In this document: positions 25,137 through 33,531 of the stretch, piece after piece
Numbering within the stretch: position 1 is the first letter of the stretch
Layout: the number at the start of each line of letters is the position of its first letter
Assembly: GCF_007829885.1 (NCBI RefSeq)
Contig: NZ_VIWW01000001.1
Coordinates: forward strand, 4,588,001 to 4,652,000
Reading direction: 5' to 3'
Source: Streptomyces brevispora
Lineage (GTDB): Bacteria; Actinomycetota; Actinomycetes; Streptomycetales; Streptomycetaceae
DNA length: 64,000 bases
The notes under the pieces: generated by a model
Database searches by the model: none
The model's input: only the letters and a program-made list of their open reading frames with translations
What the model was told of the DNA's origin: nothing
Position numbers and translations under genes: made by a program

Positions 25137-26147
25137 TCAGGCGGCGAAGTTCCGGGACAGCGAGTCCTGTTCGTCGATCTCCACGAGGTCCGGGCGGGTG
25201 TAGCGCTCCGCCCGCGCGTGGTAGTCGAAGTCCCCCCGGACGAGCCCCCGGTAGTCCTGGATGCAGCGCTCCAGAGCGGCTCGCGGAAGGCCCTCGATTC
25301 CCGCCGCCTCAATTTCCTCGATGAGTTCCTTCTCGGCCCGCTGCACGCGGTCGGCGATGCGGGCCAGCTGGATTCCGGCCTCGTCCGCCGCTTCCTGGAG
25401 CGTGCCCCCGCGGTCCCGCTGGATCAGCCGGACGGTGTTGTGCTCATAACCGAGCAGGGCCTCCTTCTCGAATGAGCAGATATCGTTGCAGAGGCCTGAG
25501 TGGTCGGTCACCGCATTGCGCAGCGAGATATAGGCGGGAAGACTCCGCGCGGATTCCGTCAGATCAATTCCGGCAGTGATTTCGTGCAGATCGAGGAACG
25601 GCTGCATGGCCACCGAATCACGGCGGTGCTTCACGAAATCGGCCGTGCTCGGCACATGGCCGGCGGCCCGGTCGACGGCCTCGGCGTAGTACGTCCACAG
25701 CCAGGCGGCTGTGTCTCTGCGGAACTGCCGCACCCAGTGCGTCGGTCTGTCCGAGCAGGTCCGGACTAACAGCTCGTCGAGGGCGTGCTCCATGGGGCCG
25801 TCCGGTGTCCGGGCGCCGTCGAGCACGTCCACCAGATGCGCGATCGCCGATTCGCACAGCCGGGGGTCCCGGCCGGCCGGCCCGTCGTCGAACTCGTCGT
25901 CGACGAGGAAAGCCCAGAACAGCCACTGGCAGAAAAGGTCGAGGTGTTCTTGCGAGGCCTCGGGAAAAATTAGCGATATCCAGAGTTCGGGGCGGGTCCG
26001 GATCATCTTCTTCTGGGCCACCGGTGAGAGGACGAGATTGCTGGACTCAGCCCATTCCCAGGCGGCCTGCCTGGTCTTCTCGATTCCTGGATTACATCCT
26101 GCGCTCTCGAACGGCATGTGGAACTCTGGAAGCGCGATCTTGCTCAT
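25137..26147 (-). CDS. gcoA: Class I sesquiterpene synthase, caryolan-1-ol synthase-like
   Basis: Cyclises farnesyl diphosphate. The 336-residue product has the aspartate-rich metal motif DDEFDD at 83-88, the NSE triad NDICSFEKE at 221-229 (Asn221, Ser225, Glu229), and a C-terminal RY pair in AERYTRPD. From memory, the N-terminus (LPEFHMPFESAGC, TRPELWISLIFP) closely resembles the caryolan-1-ol synthase GcoA of Streptomyces griseus; this was not checked by alignment. There is no P450 or prenyltransferase next to it, so it acts alone. The ATG at 26147 follows GAGGTG. The product assignment is less sure than the enzyme class. Confidence 0.85.
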   Translation of the reverse strand: MSKIALPEFHMPFESAGCNPGIEKTRQAAWEWAESSNLVLSPVAQKKMIRTRPELWISLIFPEASQEHLDLFCQWLFWAFLVDDEFDDGPAGRDPRLCESAIAHLVDVLDGARTPDGPMEHALDELLVRTCSDRPTHWVRQFRRDTAAWLWTYYAEAVDRAAGHVPSTADFVKHRRDSVAMQPFLDLHEITAGIDLTESARSLPAYISLRNAVTDHSGLCNDICSFEKEALLGYEHNTVRLIQRDRGGTLQEAADEAGIQLARIADRVQRAEKELIEEIEAAGIEGLPRAALERCIQDYRGLVRGDFDYHARAERYTRPDLVEIDEQDSLSRNFAA

Positions 26148-26963
26148 GGTGCACCTCGTCTGAACGATGCGAACAGGGAAGGGGGGATACGCGAAACGAA
26201 TCGCGCACGCATGGGCCGGGCGGCAAGCGGTGGACGCGGCCTTTGCCGAGCGGGGCTTCGGTGAGGCCGTGTCATCGGAGACAGCCGTCCACGCCGGCAC
26301 GACGAAGGGGCGGCGAGACGGTGAACCCGGCTGCGGCGGCGACCGCCGCAGGAGGATCAGGGGCGGCGGGGCGGCCGGTCGGTGCGCGGGGGTTGCGACG
26401 CTCTTCGTGAAACGGCGCGGCCGGGCCGGACGGCCGGATCCCGTCGGGGGCGCGTCACGGGAGGGGCGGCTGTCATCGCTGTCCTCTTTCCTCCGCCGGA
26501 GCCTGGGAATCGGAGCCGGACCCGTGGGGCCCACGGCAGCGGACCGCCTGACGTGCACGGCGATTGCGTCACCACTCGTCACGACCAGTGAACTCCCAGT
26601 ATGCGGGGGAGGGAAGGTGCATGTGACTGAAAATGTGTGTTCGGAATGAACATCTGCTCAGTTATGGGCAGTTGGGGCACTCGCGTGTCGGCTGGGGTGA
26701 CGGGCCGCGGGCATGTCTGTAACCCGTTCGACGTACCGGTACGAGGTACCGGTACGTCGAACGGGTTACTTCTCACCGTGGGCCCGGCTCAGGCAGGCGG
26801 CGAGGCGAGCCTGCCTGTCCGGATCAGGTGCGGTGACAGCGACACGGCCGTCGATGGCGCCCGGGGCGTTCCGCCACATGAGCACGGAAGTGAGCGGGGA
26901 AGTGGGCAGGGAAGGCCCTGACCGTGCTGATGGTTGCGAACACGCGGATCAGGGCCTACGTGC
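26148..26963. other. Long gap between sdaA and the terpene synthase
   Basis: No gene recognised in 816 bases. The part next to 26147 should hold the terpene synthase promoter. The region around 26579-26700 is AT-richer. A long perfect inverted repeat is listed separately. Open frames here lack the codon bias of the neighbouring genes. Confidence 0.5.
26719..26769. repeat. Perfect 24-bp inverted repeat with 3-base loop
   Basis: The arm GTAACCCGTTCGACGTACCG plus GTAC (26719-26742) is followed by GAG and its exact complement (26746-26769). No T-run follows on either strand. Each arm contains CGTACCGGTAC, itself self-complementary in part. Confidence 0.9.
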
Positions 26964-28346
26964 CTAGCACTCGATGATGTTCACCGCGAGCCCGCCCCGG
27001 GCCGTCTCCTTGTACTTCACGCTCATGTCGGCGCCCGTCTCCTTCATGGTCTTGATGACCTTGTCGAGGGAGACCTTGTGGTTGCCGTCGCCGCGCAGCG
27101 CCATCTTCGCCGCCGTGACGGCCTTCACCGCCGCCATGCCGTTGCGCTCGATGCACGGGATCTGGACGAGGCCGCCGACCGGGTCGCAGGTCAGGCCCAG
27201 GTTGTGCTCCATGCCGATCTCGGCGGCGTTCTCGACCTGCTCGGGGGTACCGCCCAGCACCTCGGCGAGGGCGCCCGCGGCCATGGAGCAGGCGGAGCCG
27301 ACCTCGCCCTGGCAGCCGACCTCGGCGCCGGAGATGGAGGCGTTCTCCTTGAAGAGCATGCCGATCGCTCCGGCGGCCAGGAGGAAGCGGACGATGCTGT
27401 CGTCCTTCTCCGCCTCGGTCGCGCCGCCGGCCGCGAAGTTCACGTAGTAGTGCAGCACCGCCGGGATGATGCCCGCGGCGCCGTTGGTCGGGGCGGTGAC
27501 GACGCGGCCGCCCGCGGCGTTCTCCTCGTTGACCGCCATCGCGTAGAGGGTGATCCACTCCATCGCGTGGGTCTGCGGATCGCCCTCGGCACGCAGTTGG
27601 CGGGCGGTGTTCGCGGCGCGGCGGCGGACCTTGAGGCCGCCGGGCAGGATGCCCTCGCGGGACATGCCGCGGGACACGCACGCCTGCATGGAGCGCCAGA
27701 TGTCCAGCAGGCCGGAGCGGATCTCGTCCTCCGTGCGCCAGGCGCGCTCGTTCTCCAGCATCAGGGAGGAGATCGACAGACCGGTGTCCTGGGCGAGGCG
27801 CAGCAGTTCGTCGCCGGTGCGGAAAGGGTTCTTCAGCACGGTGTCGTCGAGGACGATCCGGTCCTCGCCCACCGCGTCCTCGTCGACGACGAAGCCGCCG
27901 CCGACCGAGTAGTACGTCTTCTCCAGGAGCGGGGTGCCGTCGAGGTCGTACGCGAAGACCGTCATGCCGTTGGCGTGGTACGGCAGGGTCTTGCGGCGGT
28001 GCAGGATCAGGTGCTCGTCGGCGTCGAAGGCGATCTCGTGCATGCCGAGGAGGTTGAGCCGGCCGGTGGAGCGGATCTCGGCGACCCGGTCGTCGGCCGT
28101 TTCCACGTCGACGGTGCGGGGGGACTCGCCCTCCAGGCCGAGCAGCACGGCCTTGGGGGTGCCGTGGCCGTGGCCGGTGGCGCCGAGCGAGCCGAACAGC
28201 TCGGCGCGTATCGAGGCGGTGTGGGCCAGCAGGCCCTCGTTCTTCAGCCGGCGCGCGAACATACGGGCCGCGCGCATCGGGCCGACCGTATGGGAGCTGG
28301 ACGGGCCGATGCCGATCGAGAACAGGTCGAAGACCGAGATGGCCAC
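26964..28346 (-). CDS. sdaA: L-serine ammonia-lyase (L-serine dehydratase)
   Basis: Iron-sulfur enzyme that converts L-serine to pyruvate and ammonia. The 460-residue single-chain form has the beta domain first (FSIGIGPSSSHTVGPMRAA, residues 7-25) and the alpha domain after about 180, with Cys residues for the 4Fe-4S cluster in GCQGEVGSACSM and GLTCDPVGGLVQIPCIERN. The GTG at 28346 has GAGGAG eight bases upstream. It is the last gene of the minus-strand serine/glycine block. Degrading serine beside glyA and the glycine-cleavage genes fits disposal of excess glycine through serine to pyruvate. Confidence 0.95.
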   Translation of the reverse strand: MAISVFDLFSIGIGPSSSHTVGPMRAARMFARRLKNEGLLAHTASIRAELFGSLGATGHGHGTPKAVLLGLEGESPRTVDVETADDRVAEIRSTGRLNLLGMHEIAFDADEHLILHRRKTLPYHANGMTVFAYDLDGTPLLEKTYYSVGGGFVVDEDAVGEDRIVLDDTVLKNPFRTGDELLRLAQDTGLSISSLMLENERAWRTEDEIRSGLLDIWRSMQACVSRGMSREGILPGGLKVRRRAANTARQLRAEGDPQTHAMEWITLYAMAVNEENAAGGRVVTAPTNGAAGIIPAVLHYYVNFAAGGATEAEKDDSIVRFLLAAGAIGMLFKENASISGAEVGCQGEVGSACSMAAGALAEVLGGTPEQVENAAEIGMEHNLGLTCDPVGGLVQIPCIERNGMAAVKAVTAAKMALRGDGNHKVSLDKVIKTMKETGADMSVKYKETARGGLAVNIIEC

Positions 28347-28436
28347 GGGTGACTCCTCTGAAGCGTTGGCGGACGCCGTTGTCTGCCGGGTGGTGCGGTA
28401 CGGGCCGGGTGGGCCCGAAGAGCGGGGACAAGGGAT

Positions 28437-28474
28437 GGGGCACCGCGCCCACTGTTCAGTGTGCGCGGTGCCCC
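28437..28474 (-). terminator. Hairpin between glyA and sdaA
   Basis: GGGGCACCGCGC (28437-28448) pairs with GCGCGGTGCCCC (28463-28474), with a second small stem ACTG-TT-CAGT inside the loop. It may end most glyA transcripts, leaving sdaA to its own promoter or to readthrough. Confidence 0.75.
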
Positions 28475-28483
28475 TCCCCGACA

Positions 28484-28520
28484 TGCAAGTACGACGTGCA
28501 AGTACGACGTGCAAGTAACG
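28484..28520. repeat. Three 13-bp tandem repeats in the glyA 3' region
   Basis: TGCAAGTACGACG is repeated at 28484 and 28497, with a partial third copy at 28510. It lies between the glyA stop and the hairpin. Confidence 0.85.
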
Positions 28521-28530
28521 CAGGTCCGGA

Positions 28531-29787
28531 CTACAGACCGGGGTACAGCGGGAACTTCTCGGCGAGCGCGACGACGCGGGCCCTCAGGTCGTCCGCGTCG
28601 TAGGACGGCTTGAGGGCGGACGCGATGATCTCGGCGACCTCGGTGAAGTCCTCCGTCTGGAAACCGCGGGTGGCCAGGGCCGGGGTGCCGATCCGCAGGC
28701 CCGAGGTGACCATCGGCGGCCGCGGGTCGTTCGGGATGGCGTTCCGGTTGACCGTGATGCCCAGCTCGTGGAGGCGGTCCTCGGCCTGCTGGCCGTCCAG
28801 CTCGGAGTTGCGCAGGTCCACCAGGACCAGGTGCACGTCCGTGCCGCCGGACAGGACGGAGACGCCGACCTCGGTGACGTCCGGCTGCACCAGACGCTCA
28901 GCGAGGATGCGGGCACCGTCCAGGGTGCGCTGCTGGCGCTCCTTGAACTCGTCGCCCGCCGCGACCTTGAACGAGACCGCCTTGGCCGCGATCACGTGCT
29001 CCAGCGGGCCGCCCTGCTGACCCGGGAAGACCGCCGAGTTGATCTTCTTGGCGAGCTCCTGGGTGGAGAGGATCACACCGCCGCGCGGACCGCCGAGGGT
29101 CTTGTGCGTGGTGGTCGTGACGATGTGGGCGTGCGGCACCGGGTTGGGGTGCAGACCCGCGGCGACCAGACCCGCGAAGTGCGCCATGTCGACCATCAGG
29201 TAAGCGCCGACCTCGTCCGCGATCCGGCGGAAGGCGGCGAAGTCCAGCTGACGGGGGTAGGCGGACCAGCCGGCCACGATCATCTTCGGCTTGGACTCCT
29301 TGGCGAGGCGCTCGACCTCGGCCATGTCCACGACGCCGGTCTCGTCCACGTGGTACGGGACCACGTTGTAGAGCTTGCCGGAGAAGTTGATCTTCATGCC
29401 GTGGGTCAGGTGACCGCCGTGGGCCAGGTTCAGGCCCATGATCGTGTCGCCCGGCTTCAGCAGCGCGAACATCGCGGCGGCGTTGGCCTGCGCGCCGGAG
29501 TGCGGCTGCACGTTCGCGGCCTCGGCGCCGAAGAGCGCCTTGACGCGGTCGATGGCGATCTGCTCGACCACGTCGACGTGCTCACAGCCGCCGTAGTAGC
29601 GGCGGCCCGGGTAGCCCTCGGCGTACTTGTTGGTCAGGACGGAGCCCTGGGCCTCCATGACCGCGACCGGAGCGAAGTTCTCCGAGGCGATCATTTCGAG
29701 GGTGGACTGCTGACGGTGGAGCTCGGCGTCGACAGCGGCGGCGACGTCCGGGTCCAGCTCGTGGAGGGAGGAGTTGAGAAGCGACAT
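28531..29787 (-). CDS. glyA: Serine hydroxymethyltransferase
   Basis: PLP enzyme that interconverts serine and glycine with transfer of a one-carbon unit to tetrahydrofolate; cytoplasmic. 418 residues, normal length. The PLP lysine is Lys229 in VTTTTHKTLGGPRGG. The N-terminal MIASENFAP and NKYAEGYPGRRYYGG are signature segments. It follows gcvH by 19 bases and so belongs to the riboswitch-controlled transcript. Genomes of this genus may carry another glyA copy; that cannot be seen here. Confidence 0.97.
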   Translation of the reverse strand: MSLLNSSLHELDPDVAAAVDAELHRQQSTLEMIASENFAPVAVMEAQGSVLTNKYAEGYPGRRYYGGCEHVDVVEQIAIDRVKALFGAEAANVQPHSGAQANAAAMFALLKPGDTIMGLNLAHGGHLTHGMKINFSGKLYNVVPYHVDETGVVDMAEVERLAKESKPKMIVAGWSAYPRQLDFAAFRRIADEVGAYLMVDMAHFAGLVAAGLHPNPVPHAHIVTTTTHKTLGGPRGGVILSTQELAKKINSAVFPGQQGGPLEHVIAAKAVSFKVAAGDEFKERQQRTLDGARILAERLVQPDVTEVGVSVLSGGTDVHLVLVDLRNSELDGQQAEDRLHELGITVNRNAIPNDPRPPMVTSGLRIGTPALATRGFQTEDFTEVAEIIASALKPSYDADDLRARVVALAEKFPLYPGL

Positions 29788-29806
29788 CAGGTGGTCCCTT
29801 GGGGTC

Positions 29807-30184
29807 TCAGTTGCCGGAGAACTCGGTGTACTCGTCTGCGGAGAGCAGATCCTTCGGCTCCTCCGCGACGCGTACCTTGAACAGCCAGCCGCCTTCGAAC
29901 GGCGCGGAGTTCACCAGCGAGGGGTCGTCCACGACGTCCTGGTTCGCGGCCGTGATCTCGCCGGTCACCGGCGAGTACAGGTCGCTCACCGACTTGGTCG
30001 ACTCCAGCTCACCGCAGGTCTCGCCCGCGGTCACCGTGTCGCCGACCTCGGGGAGCTGGGCGTAGACGACGTCACCGAGCGCGTTGGCCGCGTACTCCGT
30101 GATGCCGATCGTCGCCACGCCGTCCTCGACGGCCGACAGCCACTCGTGCTCCTTGCTGTACCGCAGCTGCTGGGGGTTGCTCAT
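29807..30184 (-). CDS. gcvH: Glycine cleavage system H protein
   Basis: Carries the lipoyl arm that shuttles aminomethyl groups between the P, T and L proteins. 125 residues. The lipoylated Lys64 lies in ESTKSVSDLYSPVTGEI, and the N-terminal YSKEHEWL is typical. It sits between gcvT and glyA. The P protein gene is not in this window and must be elsewhere. Confidence 0.97.
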   Translation of the reverse strand: MSNPQQLRYSKEHEWLSAVEDGVATIGITEYAANALGDVVYAQLPEVGDTVTAGETCGELESTKSVSDLYSPVTGEITAANQDVVDDPSLVNSAPFEGGWLFKVRVAEEPKDLLSADEYTEFSGN

Positions 30185-30285
30185 GACCTGAATTCTCCTG
30201 TACGCGGGGGAGTGCTGATGAACGATGGTCTTACGGTGTGAGACACGACTGCGTCACGTGTGCGGGGCCCTGCGGCGCCCACGGC

Positions 30286-31401
30286 CTACTTGCGGCGCTT
30301 GTAGAACGGCAGCGCCACGACCTCGTACGGCTCGTGGCTGCCCCGGATGTCCACGGCGACGCCCTCGGTGCCGGGCGTGGCGTGTGCGGCGTCGACGTAC
30401 GCCATGGCGATCGGCTTGCCGAGGGTGGGTGACGGGGCTCCCGAGGTGACCTCGCCGACGACCTGGCCGCCGGCGACGACGGGGAAGCCCGCCCGCGGCA
30501 CCCGGCGGCCCTCGGCGACCAGGCCGACGAGCTTGCGAGGCGGGGCGCTCTCGGCGCGCTCGGCGGCGGCCTCCAGGGCCTTGCGGCCGACGAAGTCGCC
30601 CTCCTTCTCGAACTTCACGACCCGGCCGAGCCCGGCGTCGAACGGGGTCAGTCCGGTCGTCAGCTCGTGCCCGTACAGCGGCATGCCCGCCTCCAGGCGC
30701 AGCGTGTCGCGGCAGGAGAGCCCGCAGGGGATCAGGCCGCGGGAGGCGCCGGCCTCGGTGAGCGCCCGCCACAGCTGCTCGGCGTGCCCGGGGGCGACGA
30801 ACAGCTCGAAGCCGTCCTCGCCGGTGTAGCCGGTACGGGCGATCAGCGCGGGGACCCCGGCGACCGTGCCGGGCAGACCGGCGTAGTACTTCAGCCCGTC
30901 CAGATCGGCGTCGGTGACGGAGGCCAGGATGGCGGGGGACTCGGGGCCCTGGACGGCGAGCAGCGCGTACGCGTCGTGGTCGTCGCGCACCTCGGCGTCG
31001 AAGCCCTCGGCGCGGGCGGTCAGCGCGTCCAGCACGATCTGGGCGTTGCCCGCGTTGGCGACGACCATGTACTCGGTCTCCGCCAGCCGGTACACGATCA
31101 GGTCGTCCAGGATGCCGCCGTCCTCGGCGCAGATCATCGTGTAGCGGGCCCGGCCCACGGAGACGGTTCCGATGTTGCCGACCAGCGCGAAGTTCAGCAG
31201 GTCCACGGCCGCCGGGCCGGTGACGGTGATCTCGCCCATGTGGGAGAGGTCGAAGAGGCCGGCCTTCGTACGCACGGCGTTGTGCTCGTCGCGCTCACTG
31301 GCGTACCGCAGGGGCATGTCCCAGCCCGCGAAGTCGGTCATCGTGGCGCCCAGCGAACGGTGCAGGGCATCGAGGGCGGTGAGACGGGGGGCGGTGCTCA
31401 T
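30286..31401 (-). CDS. gcvT: Aminomethyltransferase (glycine cleavage T protein)
   Basis: Transfers the methylene group from H-protein-bound aminomethyl to tetrahydrofolate and releases ammonia. 371 residues. Conserved segments include FAGWDMPLRYAS, GLFDLSHMGEI, and GYTGEDGFELFV in the folate-binding core, followed by the C-terminal barrel domain with GLVPFDAGLG-like TPFDAGLGRVVKFEK. The ATG at 31401 has GGGAG ten bases upstream. It is the first gene after the glycine riboswitch. Confidence 0.96.
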   Translation of the reverse strand: MSTAPRLTALDALHRSLGATMTDFAGWDMPLRYASERDEHNAVRTKAGLFDLSHMGEITVTGPAAVDLLNFALVGNIGTVSVGRARYTMICAEDGGILDDLIVYRLAETEYMVVANAGNAQIVLDALTARAEGFDAEVRDDHDAYALLAVQGPESPAILASVTDADLDGLKYYAGLPGTVAGVPALIARTGYTGEDGFELFVAPGHAEQLWRALTEAGASRGLIPCGLSCRDTLRLEAGMPLYGHELTTGLTPFDAGLGRVVKFEKEGDFVGRKALEAAAERAESAPPRKLVGLVAEGRRVPRAGFPVVAGGQVVGEVTSGAPSPTLGKPIAMAYVDAAHATPGTEGVAVDIRGSHEPYEVVALPFYKRRK

Positions 31402-31430
31402 GGATATGGCTCCCAGGGCATGACGACGAG

Positions 31431-31632
31431 GACGATCCCTCCCCATCTGTCATCGGAACCTGAGAGGTTCGCCGAGAGACCCCGGAGGGGTTCGGCTTGC
31501 ACCTTGGGTGGAGCCGCTGGGCGACTCGCTTTTCAGATCTGCCTCATCCACGCGGTACGGGGCCTGAGAGATTCAAGGGAGGATCTTGCTCCTTCGGCGC
31601 CCGGCCAGTGGCCGGAACTCTCCCGCGCGGAT
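31431..31632 (-). promoter_or_regulatory. Tandem glycine riboswitch
   Basis: In the leader of gcvT on the minus strand. The first aptamer (about 31632-31530) has CGGGAGAG, CGCCGAAGGAGCAA and GAATCTCTCAGG. The second (about 31530-31431) has CACCCAAGGTGCAA, GAACCTCTCAGG and GACAGATGGGGAGG. These are the conserved cores of glycine aptamers, and a short linker joins them as in most cooperative tandem forms. Glycine binding should switch on gcvT-gcvH-glyA. The expression platform probably involves the ribosome binding site, since no terminator is visible before gcvT. Confidence 0.92.
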
Positions 31633-31792
31633 TCAAGCGGCCTTTATGCAGTTGGCCGGGCCATCATCGCATGCATCGGGGGGCAGTGGGGCGCCGGTAC
31701 CCCACCGGATCCGGCGGGTCGGAAGCTTGTGCCGCATTACCTTTTCTTTACACTTCTTGGGCAGGTGTGGGTCAGCCGACAGGGGGATGGCG

Positions 31793-32506
31793 ATGACGTT
31801 GCAGCGGTACGCGACGACCGCGGGGGTCGCGCACGGCGCACTGCCCGCGCAGCCGGGCACGCCGACCCGGGAGATGCCGGGCCCGCACGGACCCGTGGTG
31901 CGGGATCTCAGGGAGCGCGACGGGCGCAGCCCGCGGAGCCTGCACTTCGCGGCGGGCGATGTCGTGGTGGTCTCCGGGCTGCCGGGCAGCGGCAAAACGA
32001 CACTGATCAGGCGGACGGTGTCCGCCCGCGTCATCGACTCCCAGGACACCAGGGACCGCTGGGCCGGTCTGCTGCCCCGCCCGGTCCCGTACGCCCTCTA
32101 CCGGCCGCTCGTCCGCGTCGCCCACTACTGGGGACTGTGGCGGGTGCTGCGCTCCGGCGCCTCCGTCGTCGTCCACGACTGCGGCACCCAGTCCTGGGTG
32201 CGCTGCTGGCTGGCGCGCGACGCCCGGCGGCGCGGCCGCATCCTGCACCTCGTCCTGCTCGACGTCACCCCGCAGACGGCACGGGCGGGCCAGCGCGAAC
32301 GGGGGCGCGGCGTCTCCGGATACGCGTTCGCCCGGCACCGCAGGGCGTTACGGAGGCTGCTGCGGGACACCGAGACGGGCCTGCTGCCGCTCGGCTGCGT
32401 CTCGGCGGTGCTGCTGGACCGCGAGGCGGCGGCGCTGCTGACACGGATCACCTTCGCGGACGCACGGAGCGAGAGCGGGTACGACGCCGCCGCCCATCGC
32501 GGGTGA
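31793..32506 (+). CDS. ATP-binding protein (P-loop kinase-like)
   Basis: A 237-residue P-loop protein with Walker A GLPGSGKTTL at about 63-72. The fold of the rest (VVHDCGTQSWVR, then an Arg-rich segment RAGQRERGRGVSGYAFARH) resembles small-molecule kinases or zeta-toxin-like ATPases used for nucleotide or amino-sugar phosphorylation. No transmembrane segment. The ATG at 31793 lies six bases after GGGGG; an ATG six bases earlier is possible. It diverges from gcvT, and the riboswitch lies on the other strand. Function unknown. Confidence 0.8.
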   Translation: MTLQRYATTAGVAHGALPAQPGTPTREMPGPHGPVVRDLRERDGRSPRSLHFAAGDVVVVSGLPGSGKTTLIRRTVSARVIDSQDTRDRWAGLLPRPVPYALYRPLVRVAHYWGLWRVLRSGASVVVHDCGTQSWVRCWLARDARRRGRILHLVLLDVTPQTARAGQRERGRGVSGYAFARHRRALRRLLRDTETGLLPLGCVSAVLLDREAAALLTRITFADARSESGYDAAAHRG

Positions 32507-32593
32507 GGCCGTGAGCGGGCTGTCCGATGCCCGGACGCCCGGTGCGCGGCGCTAACCTCTTGCTTGCACGGCACGGGGCGAGAGAGGGAAGCA

Positions 32594-33364
32594 GTGGACA
32601 TTCCGGCGCAGGGCCACACCGATCCGCAGGGCGGATGGCCGGCCAACGAGCTCGAACAAGTACTGGGCTCCTCGCTCGGCAGCCCGGAGGCGGGCGGCCG
32701 GCTCCTGGAGGTGCTCGGCCGCAGCCATCTCTGGGTGCCCCTGCCCAACGGCGGCGGACCGGACGCCATCGACCTGGACCTGCCGACACTGGAGATCGAC
32801 GGCGCGCCGTACGTTCCCGTGTTCAGCTCCGAGCAGCAGTTCCTCAGCTGCGTCGGCGCCCATATGTCCTTCACCGTGGCGCCCGCCGTCGAGTTCGCCC
32901 GCGGACTGCCCCCGCAGCTCGGCGTCGCGGTGAACCCGGGCGGTGCGGTCGGCATGCCACTCCCGCCGCCCGCCGTGGCCGAACTCTGCCGGGCCGGACG
33001 CACCGTGCTCGACGGGCCGACCACCGGCGGCCGGGTCCGGCTCTTCGAGCCGGACTGGAAGGAGGAGCCCGTCGACTTCCTCTCCGCCGCGGCCGGCGAG
33101 TTCGAGGAGAGCGGTGTCGTGCGCAGCGCCCGCAGGGCCCTGGCCAGCATCGAGGGCGGCGACCCCGTCCTCTTCGTCGGCGTCGAGTTCTTGACCTGGG
33201 ACGGCGCCGGGCGCAACGACCCCATGGACGCCCTCGGCCGGGCGCTCGGCCGCGTCGAGGTGCCGTGGCCGGTCAATCTGGTGCTGCTCGACGTGGCTCA
33301 GGACCCGGTCGCCGACTGGATGCGCGCGAGGATCCGGCCGTTCTATCAGCGCGCCGGAGAGTAG
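32594..33364 (+). CDS. SseB-domain protein 1 (enhanced serine sensitivity)
   Basis: A 256-residue protein with an SseB N-terminal domain (about 18-130: LWVPLPNGGG, YVPVFSSEQQF) and a C-terminal domain (about 140-250: PWPVNLVLLDVAQDPVADWM). In E. coli, SseB overproduction changes serine sensitivity; the biochemical role is unclear. The GTG at 32594 has GAGAGGGAAG just before it. Its position next to serine and glycine metabolism genes is notable. A second, related gene follows. Confidence 0.85.
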   Translation: MDIPAQGHTDPQGGWPANELEQVLGSSLGSPEAGGRLLEVLGRSHLWVPLPNGGGPDAIDLDLPTLEIDGAPYVPVFSSEQQFLSCVGAHMSFTVAPAVEFARGLPPQLGVAVNPGGAVGMPLPPPAVAELCRAGRTVLDGPTTGGRVRLFEPDWKEEPVDFLSAAAGEFEESGVVRSARRALASIEGGDPVLFVGVEFLTWDGAGRNDPMDALGRALGRVEVPWPVNLVLLDVAQDPVADWMRARIRPFYQRAGE

Positions 33365-33531
33365 CGCGGCCCCGTGCGCCGCGGGGTGACGACGCCGGCC
33401 CATGGCGTCAAGTCGGTGTCAGGACCGGCGCCTAAGCTGGTTTGATGGCTGGTGTCTCGGCAGCGCGCCGTACCCGGGTGTCCCGGGAGCGGCGGGCCGA
33501 CACAGTGGATCGAAGAGGGGCGGGACCCAGG

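Noticed and set aside
26167..26649. 160-codon plus-strand frame upstream of sdaA
   Set aside because: No codon bias like neighbours, no domain, and it overlaps the expected terpene synthase promoter.
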